Assembly (NCBI RefSeq): GCF_943737005.1
Contig: NZ_CALSFU010000016.1
Span: forward strand, 62,001 to 126,000
Reading direction: 5' to 3'
Length of the DNA: 64,000 nucleotides
Source: Achromobacter sp. Marseille-Q4962
Lineage (GTDB): Bacteria; Pseudomonadota; Gammaproteobacteria; Burkholderiales; Burkholderiaceae_B
Within the stretch, counting starts at the first letter, position 1. Each line of letters opens with the position of its first letter. A program made the translations under genes and the position numbers. The notes beneath the pieces are model-generated. The model had not been told where the DNA came from. It ran no database searches and worked only from the letters and a program-made list of their open reading frames with translations. This document shows, piece by piece, positions 18,484 to 27,482 of the stretch.

Positions 18484-21107
18484 CAGAGGCGCTCGTCCAC
18501 CCATTTCCGGACGCTGGCGATGGCCGCCGGCAAGGCGGCCACGTCGGTGCCGCCGCCCATGGCCATGTCCGCCCGGCCGCCGCCCTTGCCGCCCACCTGG
18601 CCGGCCACGAAGCCCACCAGTTCGCCGGCCTTGATGCGGTCGGTGAGGTCGGCCGTGACGCCGCCCACCACGCTGATCTTGCCGTCGGCGGAGCCGGTGG
18701 CCAGCAGAACGACCGCGGGCTTGAGCTTGTCCTTGAGGTTGTCGACCATGCCGCGCAGCGCCTTGGGGTCCACGTCGCCGATGCCGGCGGCCAGCACCTT
18801 CACGCCCTTGATCTCGACCGCCTTGGATGCGGCCAGATCATTGCCGGCGCTGGCGGCAAGCTTGCTGCGCAGCTGTTCCAGGTCTTTCTCGAGCGTCTTG
18901 ACCTGATCCTGGATCTGACCGATGCGGGCCGGCAGGTCGGCCGGGGTGCTGCGCACCAGGCCAGCCACCTGCGTGAGCAGCGCGTTCTGGTTCTGCACCC
19001 AGGCCAGTGCGTTGTCGCCCGTGATGGCTTCGACTCGCCGCACGCCGGCGGCCACGCCGCCCTCGGAAACGATCTTGAAGAAGCCGATGTCGCCGGTGCG
19101 GTTCACGTGGGTGCCGCCGCAGAGCTCACGCGAAAAACCGATGTCGAGCACGCGTACCGTGTCGCCGTACTTTTCGCCGAAGAGCGCCATGGCGCCGCCC
19201 TTGACCGCGTCGTCGTAGGGCATGATCTGCGCGACCGTGGGCTGGTTGGCCAGGATCTCGGCGTTGACGATGGCTTCCACCCGCGCGATCTGCTCGGCCG
19301 TGAGCGGCGCGTCGTGAGCGAAGTCGAAGCGGGTCTTGTCGGGGTCCACCAGCGAACCGCGCTGCTGGACGTGCGCACCCAGCACCTGGCGCAACGCTTT
19401 GTGCATCAGGTGCGTGGCCGAGTGGTTGCGCACCGTGCGGGCGCGGCGCACGGCGTCCACCCGGGCGAGCAGCGAATCGCCCACCGCCAGCCTGCCCGCT
19501 TCGAGCACGCCATGATGGCCGAACACGCCGGCCTGGATTTTCAGGGTATCGGCCACGGCGAAACGCACGCCGCCGGCCTCGAGCAGGCCGGTGTCGCCCA
19601 CCTGGCCGCCGGATTCCGCATAGAACGGCGTGGCGTCGAGCACGACCACGGCCTTCTGGCCGGCCTGCACTTCCTGCACCTGCGTGCCGTCGACGTACAG
19701 CGCCGTCACCTTGACGCCGTCGAGCTCGAGATGCTCGTAGCCCTCGAACCGCGTATCGGCGCCTTCGTAGCTCAGGCCCTCGGCCATCTTGAACTTGCCC
19801 GCGGCGCGAGCCTGTTCGCGCTGGCGTTCCATGGCGGCCTCGAAGCCCGGCATGTCCACGTCGACCTCGCGTTCGCGGCAGATGTCGGCGGTGAGGTCCA
19901 CCGGGAATCCGTAGGTGTCGTACAGCGTGAAGAGCGTGGCGCCGTCGAGCTGGCCGCCCTTGGGCACGCCGGCCAGGGCGGCGTCGAGGATGCGCATGCC
20001 GTGCTCGAGCGTTTCGCCGAAGCGCTCTTCTTCCTGCCTCAGCACCTGCGCCACGCGCTCGGCGTTGGCGGCGAGCTCGGGATAGGCCTGGCCCATTTCG
20101 GCGACCAGGTCGGGCACCAGGCGGTGGAAGAACGGCTTGGTCTGGCCCAGCTTGTAGCCATGGCGCAGCGCGCGGCGCACGATGCGGCGCAGCACGTAGC
20201 CGCGGCCCTCGTTGCTGGGGATGACGCCATCCACGATGAGGAACGAGCAGGCGCGGATGTGGTCGGCGATGACCTTGAGCGAATTGTCTTCCAGGTTCTT
20301 CACGCCGGTTTCGCGGGCGGCGGCGGCGATCAGGTTGCGGAAGAGATCGATCTCGTAGTTGGAGTGCACACCCTGCAGCACGGCGGCGATGCGCTCCAGG
20401 CCCATGCCGGTATCGACACAGGGGCGCGGCAGGCGCGTCATGTTGCCCGCCGCGTCGCGCTCGAACTGCATGAACACGAGGTTCCAGATTTCGATGTAGC
20501 GGTCGCCGTCTTCTTCCGGCGACCCCGGAGGGCCGCCCCACACGTCCGGGCCGTGGTCGTAGAAGATTTCCGAGCAGGGACCGCAAGGGCCGGTGTCCGC
20601 CATCTGCCAGAAATTGTCCGAGGCATAGCGCGCGCCCTTGTTGTCGCCGATGCGGATGATGCGCTCGGTCGGCACGCCCACGTCCTTCGCCCAGATGTCG
20701 TAGGCCTCGTCGTCTTCCTGGTAGACGGTGACCCAGAGCTTTTCGGCCGGCAGCTTGTAGACCTGCGTCAGGAGCTCCCAGGCATAGGTGATCGCTTCGC
20801 GCTTGAAGTAATCGCCGAAGCTGAAATTGCCCAGCATCTCGAAGAACGTATGGTGACGGGCCGTGTAGCCCACGTTCTCGAGGTCGTTGTGCTTGCCGCC
20901 CGCGCGCACGCTGCGCTGCGCGGAGGTGGCGCGCGTGTACGACCGCGTTTCCTTGCCCGTGAACACGTCCTTGAACTGGACCATGCCCGAATTCGTGAAG
21001 AGCAGGGTCGGGTCGTTGCCCGGCACGAGCGACGACGAGGGCACGATGGTGTGTCCCTTGGACTTGAAGAATTGCAGGAACTGCTGGCGAATCTCGGAGG
21101 ATTTCAT
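18483..21107 (-). CDS. alaS: alanyl-tRNA synthetase
   Basis: The protein has 874 residues, full length. The class II core begins [20 protein letters not shown]. The editing domain holds the zinc-binding pairs in [11 protein letters not shown] and [12 protein letters not shown], and the C-terminal oligomerisation/DHHA1 domain ends in [12 protein letters not shown]. AlaRS charges tRNA-Ala and hydrolyses Ser- and Gly-tRNA-Ala. A TusA-like gene is coupled behind it. Upstream, 62 bases separate it from the end of the pil cluster. Confidence 0.98.
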   Translation of the reverse strand: MKSSEIRQQFLQFFKSKGHTIVPSSSLVPGNDPTLLFTNSGMVQFKDVFTGKETRSYTRATSAQRSVRAGGKHNDLENVGYTARHHTFFEMLGNFSFGDYFKREAITYAWELLTQVYKLPAEKLWVTVYQEDDEAYDIWAKDVGVPTERIIRIGDNKGARYASDNFWQMADTGPCGPCSEIFYDHGPDVWGGPPGSPEEDGDRYIEIWNLVFMQFERDAAGNMTRLPRPCVDTGMGLERIAAVLQGVHSNYEIDLFRNLIAAAARETGVKNLEDNSLKVIADHIRACSFLIVDGVIPSNEGRGYVLRRIVRRALRHGYKLGQTKPFFHRLVPDLVAEMGQAYPELAANAERVAQVLRQEEERFGETLEHGMRILDAALAGVPKGGQLDGATLFTLYDTYGFPVDLTADICREREVDVDMPGFEAAMERQREQARAAGKFKMAEGLSYEGADTRFEGYEHLELDGVKVTALYVDGTQVQEVQAGQKAVVVLDATPFYAESGGQVGDTGLLEAGGVRFAVADTLKIQAGVFGHHGVLEAGRLAVGDSLLARVDAVRRARTVRNHSATHLMHKALRQVLGAHVQQRGSLVDPDKTRFDFAHDAPLTAEQIARVEAIVNAEILANQPTVAQIMPYDDAVKGGAMALFGEKYGDTVRVLDIGFSRELCGGTHVNRTGDIGFFKIVSEGGVAAGVRRVEAITGDNALAWVQNQNALLTQVAGLVRSTPADLPARIGQIQDQVKTLEKDLEQLRSKLAASAGNDLAASKAVEIKGVKVLAAGIGDVDPKALRGMVDNLKDKLKPAVVLLATGSADGKISVVGGVTADLTDRIKAGELVGFVAGQVGGKGGGRADMAMGGGTDVAALPAAIASVRKWVDERL

Positions 21108-21169
21108 CGTGGATGAAGCAGAATTTAGGCGAATTGCCGATTATAGAGGGTAGCCGGACCGCGGGGGGA

Positions 21170-22204
21170 TCAGCGCACGCAGACGTAGCCGGTGGTCCAG
21201 CTTTCCGTTTCGGCCCAGTGGATCAAGCCGGCCGACACGACGACCGGGGTGTAGCCGGCCGGGCAGGAACACTGGCCGGTTCTGGGATTGGCGGTGGAGC
21301 GCCCTCCGGGCTGCCGGCAGCCCCACGGATAGCTGACGGCGTAGGCGCCGCCAAAGCCGCCGTCGGGCGGATTCCAGACGCCGCCGGCGCAGGAAAGCAG
21401 CGCTCCCGTTTCCGTTCGCGCCACGGCCCCGGGTTCGCCGCAACGCGAACCGGCCGCCGCCCGCCCCTGCACCACCAGGAAGCCGCCAGCGTACACGGAG
21501 CCCGCCACCGAGAGCCCCCCTTGCAGGTCGGGATCGCGGGCGTCCCGCATGCGGACGTAGCGCCCGGCCTGCGCGCGCGCCAGGCCCGCCCAGGCCGCCA
21601 CGGTGCCGGGAGGATGGGCCGCCGCGCCCGGCGACGGCGGATTGGGAAACCGGAACAGCGCTCCCCGCAGCTCGGCGGGGCTCTCCGGCCACACGGCGCC
21701 GCCGTATCCGCCGGCGGCCTGCATCACGCCCGCCATCGCCACTACGTCCACTTCTTGCGTCCCCGGTTTGAGCTGAGGCCGGTCGCCATGCACCAGGGCA
21801 TCGAGCCGGCAATGCTCGCCCGGGCAAGCGGCCGCGCGCACGACGCGCACGCGCGCGCCCCACCCCAAGGCGGAACGGTCCGGAAACCCTTGCGGCAACA
21901 GCCCCGCCGCCCGCAACTCCGCCAGCGTGGGGGCCTCGGCATCGGCGAATCCCGGGGCGCCCTGCCCCGGCTCCAGGGTTTCGAAATGCTGCTCCAGCAT
22001 CTGCGCGGCCGCTTGCCGCACCTGCGCCAACCAGCGGCCGGCAGCCTGCGCAGCCGCGTCTTCGGCCTGGCGCGCCAGCCGCGCGGACGCCCAGATCGCC
22101 GCCAGCATGGCCAGCGCCAGCACCAGTGCCATCTCGGCCAGCGCGAACCCGCGCGCCCGCGCGGCAGACCCGGCGCGCGCCCTGCGATAGCCCGCCCGCT
22201 TCAT
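21170..22204 (-). CDS. pilV: PilV-like minor pilin/adhesin of a type IVb pilus
   Basis: The protein has 344 residues. The prepilin leader is MKRAGYRRARAGSAARARG, then FALAEMALVLALAMLAAIW, so cleavage would fall at G/F with Glu at mature position 5. A long variable body and a Cys-rich tail (GQCSCPAGYTPVV, YVCVR end) resemble PilV of IncI1 plasmids, the tip adhesin that recognises recipient LPS. In those plasmids the 3' end is a shufflon switched by Rci; here no inverted 19-bp-type repeats or recombinase gene follow, so the C-terminus seems fixed. The start overlaps the PilS stop by 4 bases. Confidence 0.8.
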   Translation of the reverse strand: MKRAGYRRARAGSAARARGFALAEMALVLALAMLAAIWASARLARQAEDAAAQAAGRWLAQVRQAAAQMLEQHFETLEPGQGAPGFADAEAPTLAELRAAGLLPQGFPDRSALGWGARVRVVRAAACPGEHCRLDALVHGDRPQLKPGTQEVDVVAMAGVMQAAGGYGGAVWPESPAELRGALFRFPNPPSPGAAAHPPGTVAAWAGLARAQAGRYVRMRDARDPDLQGGLSVAGSVYAGGFLVVQGRAAAGSRCGEPGAVARTETGALLSCAGGVWNPPDGGFGGAYAVSYPWGCRQPGGRSTANPRTGQCSCPAGYTPVVVSAGLIHWAETESWTTGYVCVR

Positions 22205-22818
22205 CGCGCCGTGAACACGAACGTGTTGGTTTCGCCCGAGGCGCACTGCGCCTGGGCCAGGGCGGCGCGGTACGGCACGGGCGGAGCGGCCTGGGCATCC
22301 TTGACGATCTGCCGGCCGTTGCGGCCGTCGACGGCGATGGCGACGGACACGCGCTGCAGCACCGAGGCCAGCGCCGGGCAGGCCGCATGGCTTACGTTGG
22401 TGAACGTGAGGGTGAACGCGGAACCCTGGCCGCCGCCGCCGAGGTCGGCCGCGGCGACTTCGATCACCCCGCTGCGCCCCGTGCCGCTGCCGCCCAGCCC
22501 GTGCGCGATGCGTGCGGCCGGGCCGCTGCCTTGCACCGACAGCACGCTGGAATCGCGCAAGGCGTTGGCCAGCGCGCCGTTGTCCAGCCCCAGGTAGGGC
22601 GTGACGCCCGCTCCCTGCGCGTTGACCTTCATGGCGGCGATGAAGCGCTGGATCTCCTCGCCCACCTTGGGCACCTTGTTCTCGATAACGTAGCCGCCGA
22701 TCGCGGGCACGCCGACGATGGCGATGAGAAGCACGATGGCGGTGACGATCGAGACTTCCATCAGGGAAAAGCCGCGCTGCCGCGCCATTGCGGCGCGCGG
22801 AGATACTGGACGAGGCAT
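22201..22818 (-). CDS. pilS: PilS-like major pilin of a type IVb pilus
   Basis: The protein has 205 residues from the ATG at 22818. The leader MPRPVSPRAAMARQRG is followed by FSLMEVSIVTAIVLLIAIVG, a type IV prepilin N-terminus with G/F cleavage and Glu5. The Cys pair near the C-terminus (HAACPAL, AQCASGETN) may close the pilin D-loop. Size and place, between an inner-membrane protein and pilV, fit the thin-pilus PilS. A later ATG (MARQRGFS) is an alternative start giving a very short leader. No prepilin peptidase is encoded nearby. Confidence 0.82.
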   Translation of the reverse strand: MPRPVSPRAAMARQRGFSLMEVSIVTAIVLLIAIVGVPAIGGYVIENKVPKVGEEIQRFIAAMKVNAQGAGVTPYLGLDNGALANALRDSSVLSVQGSGPAARIAHGLGGSGTGRSGVIEVAAADLGGGGQGSAFTLTFTNVSHAACPALASVLQRVSVAIAVDGRNGRQIVKDAQAAPPVPYRAALAQAQCASGETNTFVFTAR

Positions 22819-22874
22819 GGTGGACTCCTTTGAATGGTTGGCGGGAAAGAAGAACGGCGGACGCGCGGCCGGCG

Positions 22875-24008
22875 CTACTGGCTGGCGTAGAAGTTGGAGA
22901 GGGAGCGGCGCAACTCGTCGATGACGGCGTAGTGCCACAACGCCAGCGCAAGCACGGCGGCCAGGGCCGCCAGCAGCAGGGCCCAGCGCAGCGCCCGCGC
23001 CTGGCGGCCGACGCGGGCCAGCACGAATACCTCGACGCGCCTGCGGGCCTGCGCGAGCCCGGCCTCCAGGCCCAGCGCGTCCATCATGTCGGCCATGTAC
23101 CACCAGGTTTCGCGGTCCAGCAGGCCGGTGTCGAAGATGCCGGCGCCCTGCTCGCCGGCGTCGATCCGGGCGCGCATGGCCCGCAGATGCCCTTCCAGCC
23201 ACGCGCTGGCGCCTCGCTCCTGTGCGGCCAGCGCGCGCCCCAGCCGAGTGTCCGCCGCGCCATGCCGCCGCACCAGCACCGACAGCAGGGCCAGAAAGCG
23301 GATAGCCTGGAAGTCGCGATAGAGCCGCCACCAGAGCCAATCGTCCAGCCGCGGCCGCCAGGCGGGCGTGAAATGGGGCAGCGACCAGAGCGCCAGCGCC
23401 GCGCTGCCCGCCAGGCACACCAGCCAGAGCGCGAGCCACTGCCGCAGCCAGGCGGCCAGCCCGAACAGCGCCCGGGTCAACGCGCCGTACTCGCCGGGCG
23501 GCACGGCCCGGAACACCTGCTCCAGCCGGGGAACGGTGAAAAACGGCACGGCGCACAGCAGGCACACGGCCACGACGGCCGCCGCCGCGCCCGCCGCCAC
23601 CGACGCGGCCAGCTCTGCCCGGGCGTTTGCCGCCAGCCGCGCGGCGCGTGCCAGGTCCCGCAGCGCCTGCGGCAGCTCGCCGCCCTCTTCCTGGACGCAG
23701 GCAATGAGCTGGCATTCGTTCTGCGGCAAGGTGCCGGCCCAGGCGGCGGACAGATCGCCGCCCTCTTCCACGTATGCCCGCGCCCAGTGCCCGGACAGGC
23801 GCCCGCGCACTGTAGCCGGTCCGTAGCGCCGGGCATCGTCGTCGAGAATGTCGCGCAGGGTCTTGCGGCCCTGGGTGCCTTCGATCAGGTCCGCCAGGTA
23901 TTCGTAATAGTCGGCCCGCCGCGGGCGAAAGCGCCAGGCGTCCGCCCGCAGCCGGGCCCGGGCGGCCGGCGTCGCAAAAGCCGCCCGAAAAGTCGCCCGC
24001 TCAGCCAT
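22875..24008 (-). CDS. pilR: PilR-like inner-membrane platform protein (GspF family)
   Basis: The protein has 377 residues. Hydrophobic segments occur at about 135-160, 185-215 and near the C-terminus (LRWALLLAALAAVLALALWH), which is the three-span layout of T2SS-F/PilC platform proteins. YYEYLADLIEGTQGRKTLRD resembles the cytoplasmic N-terminal domain. It would sit under the pilus and couple the ATPase to pilin extrusion. The start overlaps the end of the ATPase gene by 8 bases; the pilin gene follows after 56 bases. Confidence 0.82.
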   Translation of the reverse strand: MAERATFRAAFATPAARARLRADAWRFRPRRADYYEYLADLIEGTQGRKTLRDILDDDARRYGPATVRGRLSGHWARAYVEEGGDLSAAWAGTLPQNECQLIACVQEEGGELPQALRDLARAARLAANARAELAASVAAGAAAAVVAVCLLCAVPFFTVPRLEQVFRAVPPGEYGALTRALFGLAAWLRQWLALWLVCLAGSAALALWSLPHFTPAWRPRLDDWLWWRLYRDFQAIRFLALLSVLVRRHGAADTRLGRALAAQERGASAWLEGHLRAMRARIDAGEQGAGIFDTGLLDRETWWYMADMMDALGLEAGLAQARRRVEVFVLARVGRQARALRWALLLAALAAVLALALWHYAVIDELRRSLSNFYASQ

Positions 24009-25719
24009 AGTCCGATTCCAGCACGGCGGCGGGCACGCGCAAGCGGTCGGGCAGATCGAAGCGGCGCGCCAGCGCGCGCGGATCCACCAGGCCCGCCCCT
24101 ACCTTGAGCAAGGCGCAGTCCAGCGCGGCGACGGCGCCCGCGCCGAGGTCCTGCTTCGCTTCGCGCACCAGCCGCGCGAGGGCCGCGTTGTCGCGCCGCG
24201 CCACCAGTTCGAAAAAGCCGTCGAGACGCTCCGGCTCGATCATTTCGGCGGCGACGCTGCGCCCGCGCACGCCGTTGGCGCCCGGCATCTGCGGGCGCCG
24301 GCACGCGGGGCAGCCTTCCGGATTCCGGATTCGCAATGCCGGCACGTCCTGGCCGCAGGCATCCGCGACACGGGCAAGCCACAGCCGCCAGGCCTGCGTC
24401 GCCTCGGGCGCGCGACGCCGCTCCGCAGCGCCCCACAGACTGGAGGCGGGCCGGGAGCAGGAGGCGCACAGCGTGGGCAGCAGGGTCTGGTAGACCAGCA
24501 GCTTGAGCACGCCGGGCGTGGCCAGGAATTCGCGCGGCACGCCGATGGCGTCGGAAGCCAGCCTTTCGGGTATCAGGAAAGCCGCGCCGGCGTGCGTCGT
24601 GGTGTAGAGCCCGACGCCGGAGCCTGCCAGGTCGGCAAAGGCGCGGCCGGTTTCGCGGTCGCGGATTTCGCCCAGCAGCAGATCGTTCATGGCCGACCGC
24701 TTGATGGTCTTCAGCTTGGCCTCGAAGGCCGGCCACGCCGGCTCGGCCAGGCCGCCCGAGACCGTGTTCTGCAAGGCGTTGCCGATGAGGTACTCGACGG
24801 GATCTTCGAGCGTGATCACCTTGCGGCTGGCGGCGATGCCCCGCATCAGCGTCGCGATGGTGGTGGACTTGCCCGACCCCACCACGCCCGCGAGCACGAT
24901 GGCGCCGCTTTCGCGCTCGCGGGCGCGCAACAGCGCGGCAACCTGTTCCGGCAGATAGCCCAGATCCGCCAGGCCCGGATGCGCGTTCGCGTCCAGGCGC
25001 AGGATGCGCAGGCACACCGAGGGGCCGGCATCGGTGGCCAGCGAGGCCCACCTCAGCACCAGCGGGGCACCGTCGAGCTCGAGCGCGATGCGGCCCTGCT
25101 GTTCGATCGCCGGGTCGAAGACCGCGCCGTTGCCGCCGCGCACGTCCATCCAGGCCACGGCCAGCACTTCCAGCAGCGTGGCGTGCGACAGCCCTTCGAA
25201 GCGGTCGGACTTCAGGTACTCGCCGTTGATGGTGTAACGGATTTCGCATTGTTCGCGGCGCGGGCTGACGTTGATGTGCACGTCGCTCGCGCCCTGCTGC
25301 ACACCTGCCCGCACGATATCGAGAAACAGCGCCGACAGGGCGGAAGCCCGCTCGGCCTGGCGCAGCCGGCTCTGCCGTCCCAGGCCCGGCGCGCCGAGCT
25401 GGCCGCGCGCCACCATGAGGAGCAGCGTGGCGGGCAGTATGTACCGGGGAGGATCGGCAAGGCGGTATCCCTGGGCGCGCGCCATGCGTTCGATTTCGTC
25501 GGCCTGGTCGCCCACAGCGTATTCGCTCACGGCGAAAACCGCCACTTCGCCGCTCTCCAGGAGCACGGGGCAGAGCCGCCCGGCCAGCGCGGCCAAGTCG
25601 AACTCGCGCGCCAGCGCCCGCAGGAAAGGCGGATTCATGCGCGCGATGTCTTCGGTGGACTCGAGGCGCGGCACGGATGCCGCCCGCGCCATGCCGGAGA
25701 CGGGAGAGATGACGGTCAT
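24001..25719 (-). CDS. pilQ: PilQ-like type II/IV secretion ATPase
   Basis: The protein has 572 residues. The GspE fold is clear: a DVHINVSPRREQCEIRYTIN box, Walker A GVVGSGKSTT at about residue 280, ITLEDPVEYLI (Asp box), Walker B-like LLLGEIRDRETG and a His box TTTHAGAAF. A CxxC pair (CASC, then CPAC) later suggests the zinc element of extension ATPases. It would power pilus assembly. The start MTVISPVSGMARA at 25719 overlaps the PilP stop by 4 bases; the longer open frame belongs to pilP DNA. No retraction ATPase (PilT-like) is nearby. Confidence 0.87.
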   Translation of the reverse strand: MTVISPVSGMARAASVPRLESTEDIARMNPPFLRALAREFDLAALAGRLCPVLLESGEVAVFAVSEYAVGDQADEIERMARAQGYRLADPPRYILPATLLLMVARGQLGAPGLGRQSRLRQAERASALSALFLDIVRAGVQQGASDVHINVSPRREQCEIRYTINGEYLKSDRFEGLSHATLLEVLAVAWMDVRGGNGAVFDPAIEQQGRIALELDGAPLVLRWASLATDAGPSVCLRILRLDANAHPGLADLGYLPEQVAALLRARERESGAIVLAGVVGSGKSTTIATLMRGIAASRKVITLEDPVEYLIGNALQNTVSGGLAEPAWPAFEAKLKTIKRSAMNDLLLGEIRDRETGRAFADLAGSGVGLYTTTHAGAAFLIPERLASDAIGVPREFLATPGVLKLLVYQTLLPTLCASCSRPASSLWGAAERRRAPEATQAWRLWLARVADACGQDVPALRIRNPEGCPACRRPQMPGANGVRGRSVAAEMIEPERLDGFFELVARRDNAALARLVREAKQDLGAGAVAALDCALLKVGAGLVDPRALARRFDLPDRLRVPAAVLESDYG

Positions 25720-26195
25720 GGGCGGCCCTCCGCCAGATCCAGGCACACCTGGCGCGATCGCCCTGCGTGCAGCAGGCTCACGCATCCCGCCGTCATGCCC
25801 AGCAGCCGATACCCGGCCGCCGCGCCCGCGACGGGATCCGCGCGGCCGGCCTGGAAGCGCAGCGGGGCTCCGTTGATGAGCACTTCCGCCCGCAGGCGGG
25901 GCGCAATGCCGTAAATGGCGGCGAGCCGGATCCGGTCTTCGGCCGCCGCCGGCGCCGCTTCCGGCAAGCCCTGGCGGGGGCACGCCCCGGACGCCTGGCA
26001 ACCGGCCAGCGCGGCGGCGGCATCGGCGCGCAGCAGCATGCGGACCGTCTCGGCTTCGGGCCAGGCGGCGGGCTCGCCGTTGGCGGCGCCGGCCTGCGCG
26101 GCCAGGACGGCCGCGAGAATGGCCTGCCGCCCATAGCGGGCCGGCCGCTGCCGCAGGGACGGCCAGGCGCCGCCCGCGTATTCAGTCGTGTTCAT
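25716..26195 (-). CDS. pilP: PilP-like type IVb pilus assembly protein
   Basis: The protein has 159 residues, with a hydrophobic N-terminal segment (QAILAAVLAAQAGAANG) that probably exports it. The C-terminal part (LAAIYGIAPRLRAEVLINGA, then GYRLLGMTAGCVSLLHAG) matches the pattern of PilP of IncI-type pili, which is thought to bridge inner membrane and secretin. The function is not established. Overlaps of 14 bases with pilO and 4 with pilQ place it in the operon. Confidence 0.7.
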   Translation of the reverse strand: MNTTEYAGGAWPSLRQRPARYGRQAILAAVLAAQAGAANGEPAAWPEAETVRMLLRADAAAALAGCQASGACPRQGLPEAAPAAAEDRIRLAAIYGIAPRLRAEVLINGAPLRFQAGRADPVAGAAAGYRLLGMTAGCVSLLHAGRSRQVCLDLAEGRP

Positions 26196-27474
26196 AAAGG
26201 ACTCCCTGGAGTTCCGCCGCGAGCATGCTGCTCGCCAGCCCCGCGCGGGCTTGCGGCTGGATATTCAGGACGAGGCGCGACCAGCGCGCCGATGAAAATG
26301 CGCCCGACAGGAGCACGAGCGAGCGCAACGGCCCGTGCAGGCTCACGGTGCGGGCACGCAGCTCCGGCGCGCCCGCCGGCCGCGCGATGCCTTCCGCGAA
26401 CGCCGCGCGGGCGGGCTGCCCCAGGGACACGGACGAAAACGCGGGCGCCAGCGTCTGCAGCACGCTGGCCACCCGGATGTCGACCTCATGCCCGGAAGGC
26501 AAGGCGATAGCGGACAAGGGGCGTTCCCCCGCCGCCAGGCGCCAACTGAGAACGGCTTCTTCGAGCGGGTTGAATGACAGGTTCCAGCCGGAAGGCCGGC
26601 GGGCGGCCAGCCCCTGGTTGGTGGCAAACGGATATGCGCGGGCATAGAACGCCGAGCAGCGCCACTGCGCATCCATGGCGTCGCAATGCGCGCGCCGCAG
26701 CGCCCAGCCTTCGAGCGACAGCGGAACGCCCGCCAGCCCGGCGATCAGCCGGCCGGGCTCGCTGCCGTCGTGCGCACGAAGCCGCCGCATTGCCTGGGAC
26801 AGCGCGTCGTCCCAGGCCTGGCGCGCATCGCCCGCCGACGCATCGGCGGCCGGCGTGCCGGCATCCTCGGGCGCCGGGCGGTTCCATGAATGCCACAGCC
26901 AGGGCCCCAGCGCCGAGGCCGCCAGGCAGAGCAGGAAGACGCGCACCGTCCACGGCAGCTCGCTCCACCGCGACGGCACGGGAATGAGGCGGCAGGCCGC
27001 GTCGCCGCCGGCACACAGGCGGGTCCAGACTTCCGCCGGATCGAGGGCGGCGAGATCGGGACGCTGCGACAGCAATTGCGCGCGGGCGGATTCGGCCGCC
27101 GCCTGGCTCGCATAGAGCCGGTCGCCTGCCGACAGCACGGTGCCGTCGCGCGCGGCCGCCAGCCAATAGCGGCCATCGGGCAGGCGCAGGATGCAATGGC
27201 CGCCCCGCGGATGGCATTGCGCGAACACGAGGGCGGCCGCCTGCGCGGCCTGCCGCTGGCGCGCGCGCGCCCGCGCCCGTCCGAAGCCGGCCACCGCGGC
27301 GGGCGCGCCGCCCAGGGCGTAATGCGTGGCCCGCAGCTGGCGCGCGCGCGCCTTTGCCAGCGCCGGCGCGTTGGAGCCGATGAGCGCCATCCAGTGCAGG
27401 CCGAAGGCCAGCGGACGGCCGGGGCCGGCGCCGATGGCGCAATCGAGTATGGAAAGGTCGGGCAATCGCTGCAT
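26182..27474 (-). CDS. pilO: PilO-like type IVb pilus assembly protein
   Basis: The protein has 430 residues. A cytoplasmic N-terminal region of about 175 residues carries ALAKARARQLRATHYALGGA. It is followed by one membrane span (LPWTVRVFLLCLAASALGPW) and a periplasmic C-terminal half. PilO2/PAP_PilO proteins of thin pili have this topology and size. It probably forms the inner-membrane alignment complex linking the secretin to the platform. It lies 8 bases after the secretin gene and overlaps pilP. Confidence 0.75.
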   Translation of the reverse strand: MQRLPDLSILDCAIGAGPGRPLAFGLHWMALIGSNAPALAKARARQLRATHYALGGAPAAVAGFGRARARARQRQAAQAAALVFAQCHPRGGHCILRLPDGRYWLAAARDGTVLSAGDRLYASQAAAESARAQLLSQRPDLAALDPAEVWTRLCAGGDAACRLIPVPSRWSELPWTVRVFLLCLAASALGPWLWHSWNRPAPEDAGTPAADASAGDARQAWDDALSQAMRRLRAHDGSEPGRLIAGLAGVPLSLEGWALRRAHCDAMDAQWRCSAFYARAYPFATNQGLAARRPSGWNLSFNPLEEAVLSWRLAAGERPLSAIALPSGHEVDIRVASVLQTLAPAFSSVSLGQPARAAFAEGIARPAGAPELRARTVSLHGPLRSLVLLSGAFSSARWSRLVLNIQPQARAGLASSMLAAELQGVLYEHD

Positions 27475-27482
27475 GGCTGGCC

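Noticed and set aside
19107-21116. Plus-strand open frame of about 670 codons opposite alaS
   Set aside because: It is an antisense shadow of alaS with no recognisable motif.
21170-22204. Shufflon or invertible segments at the end of pilV
   Set aside because: No repeated inverted elements, alternative C-terminal cassettes or recombinase gene are present between pilV and alaS.
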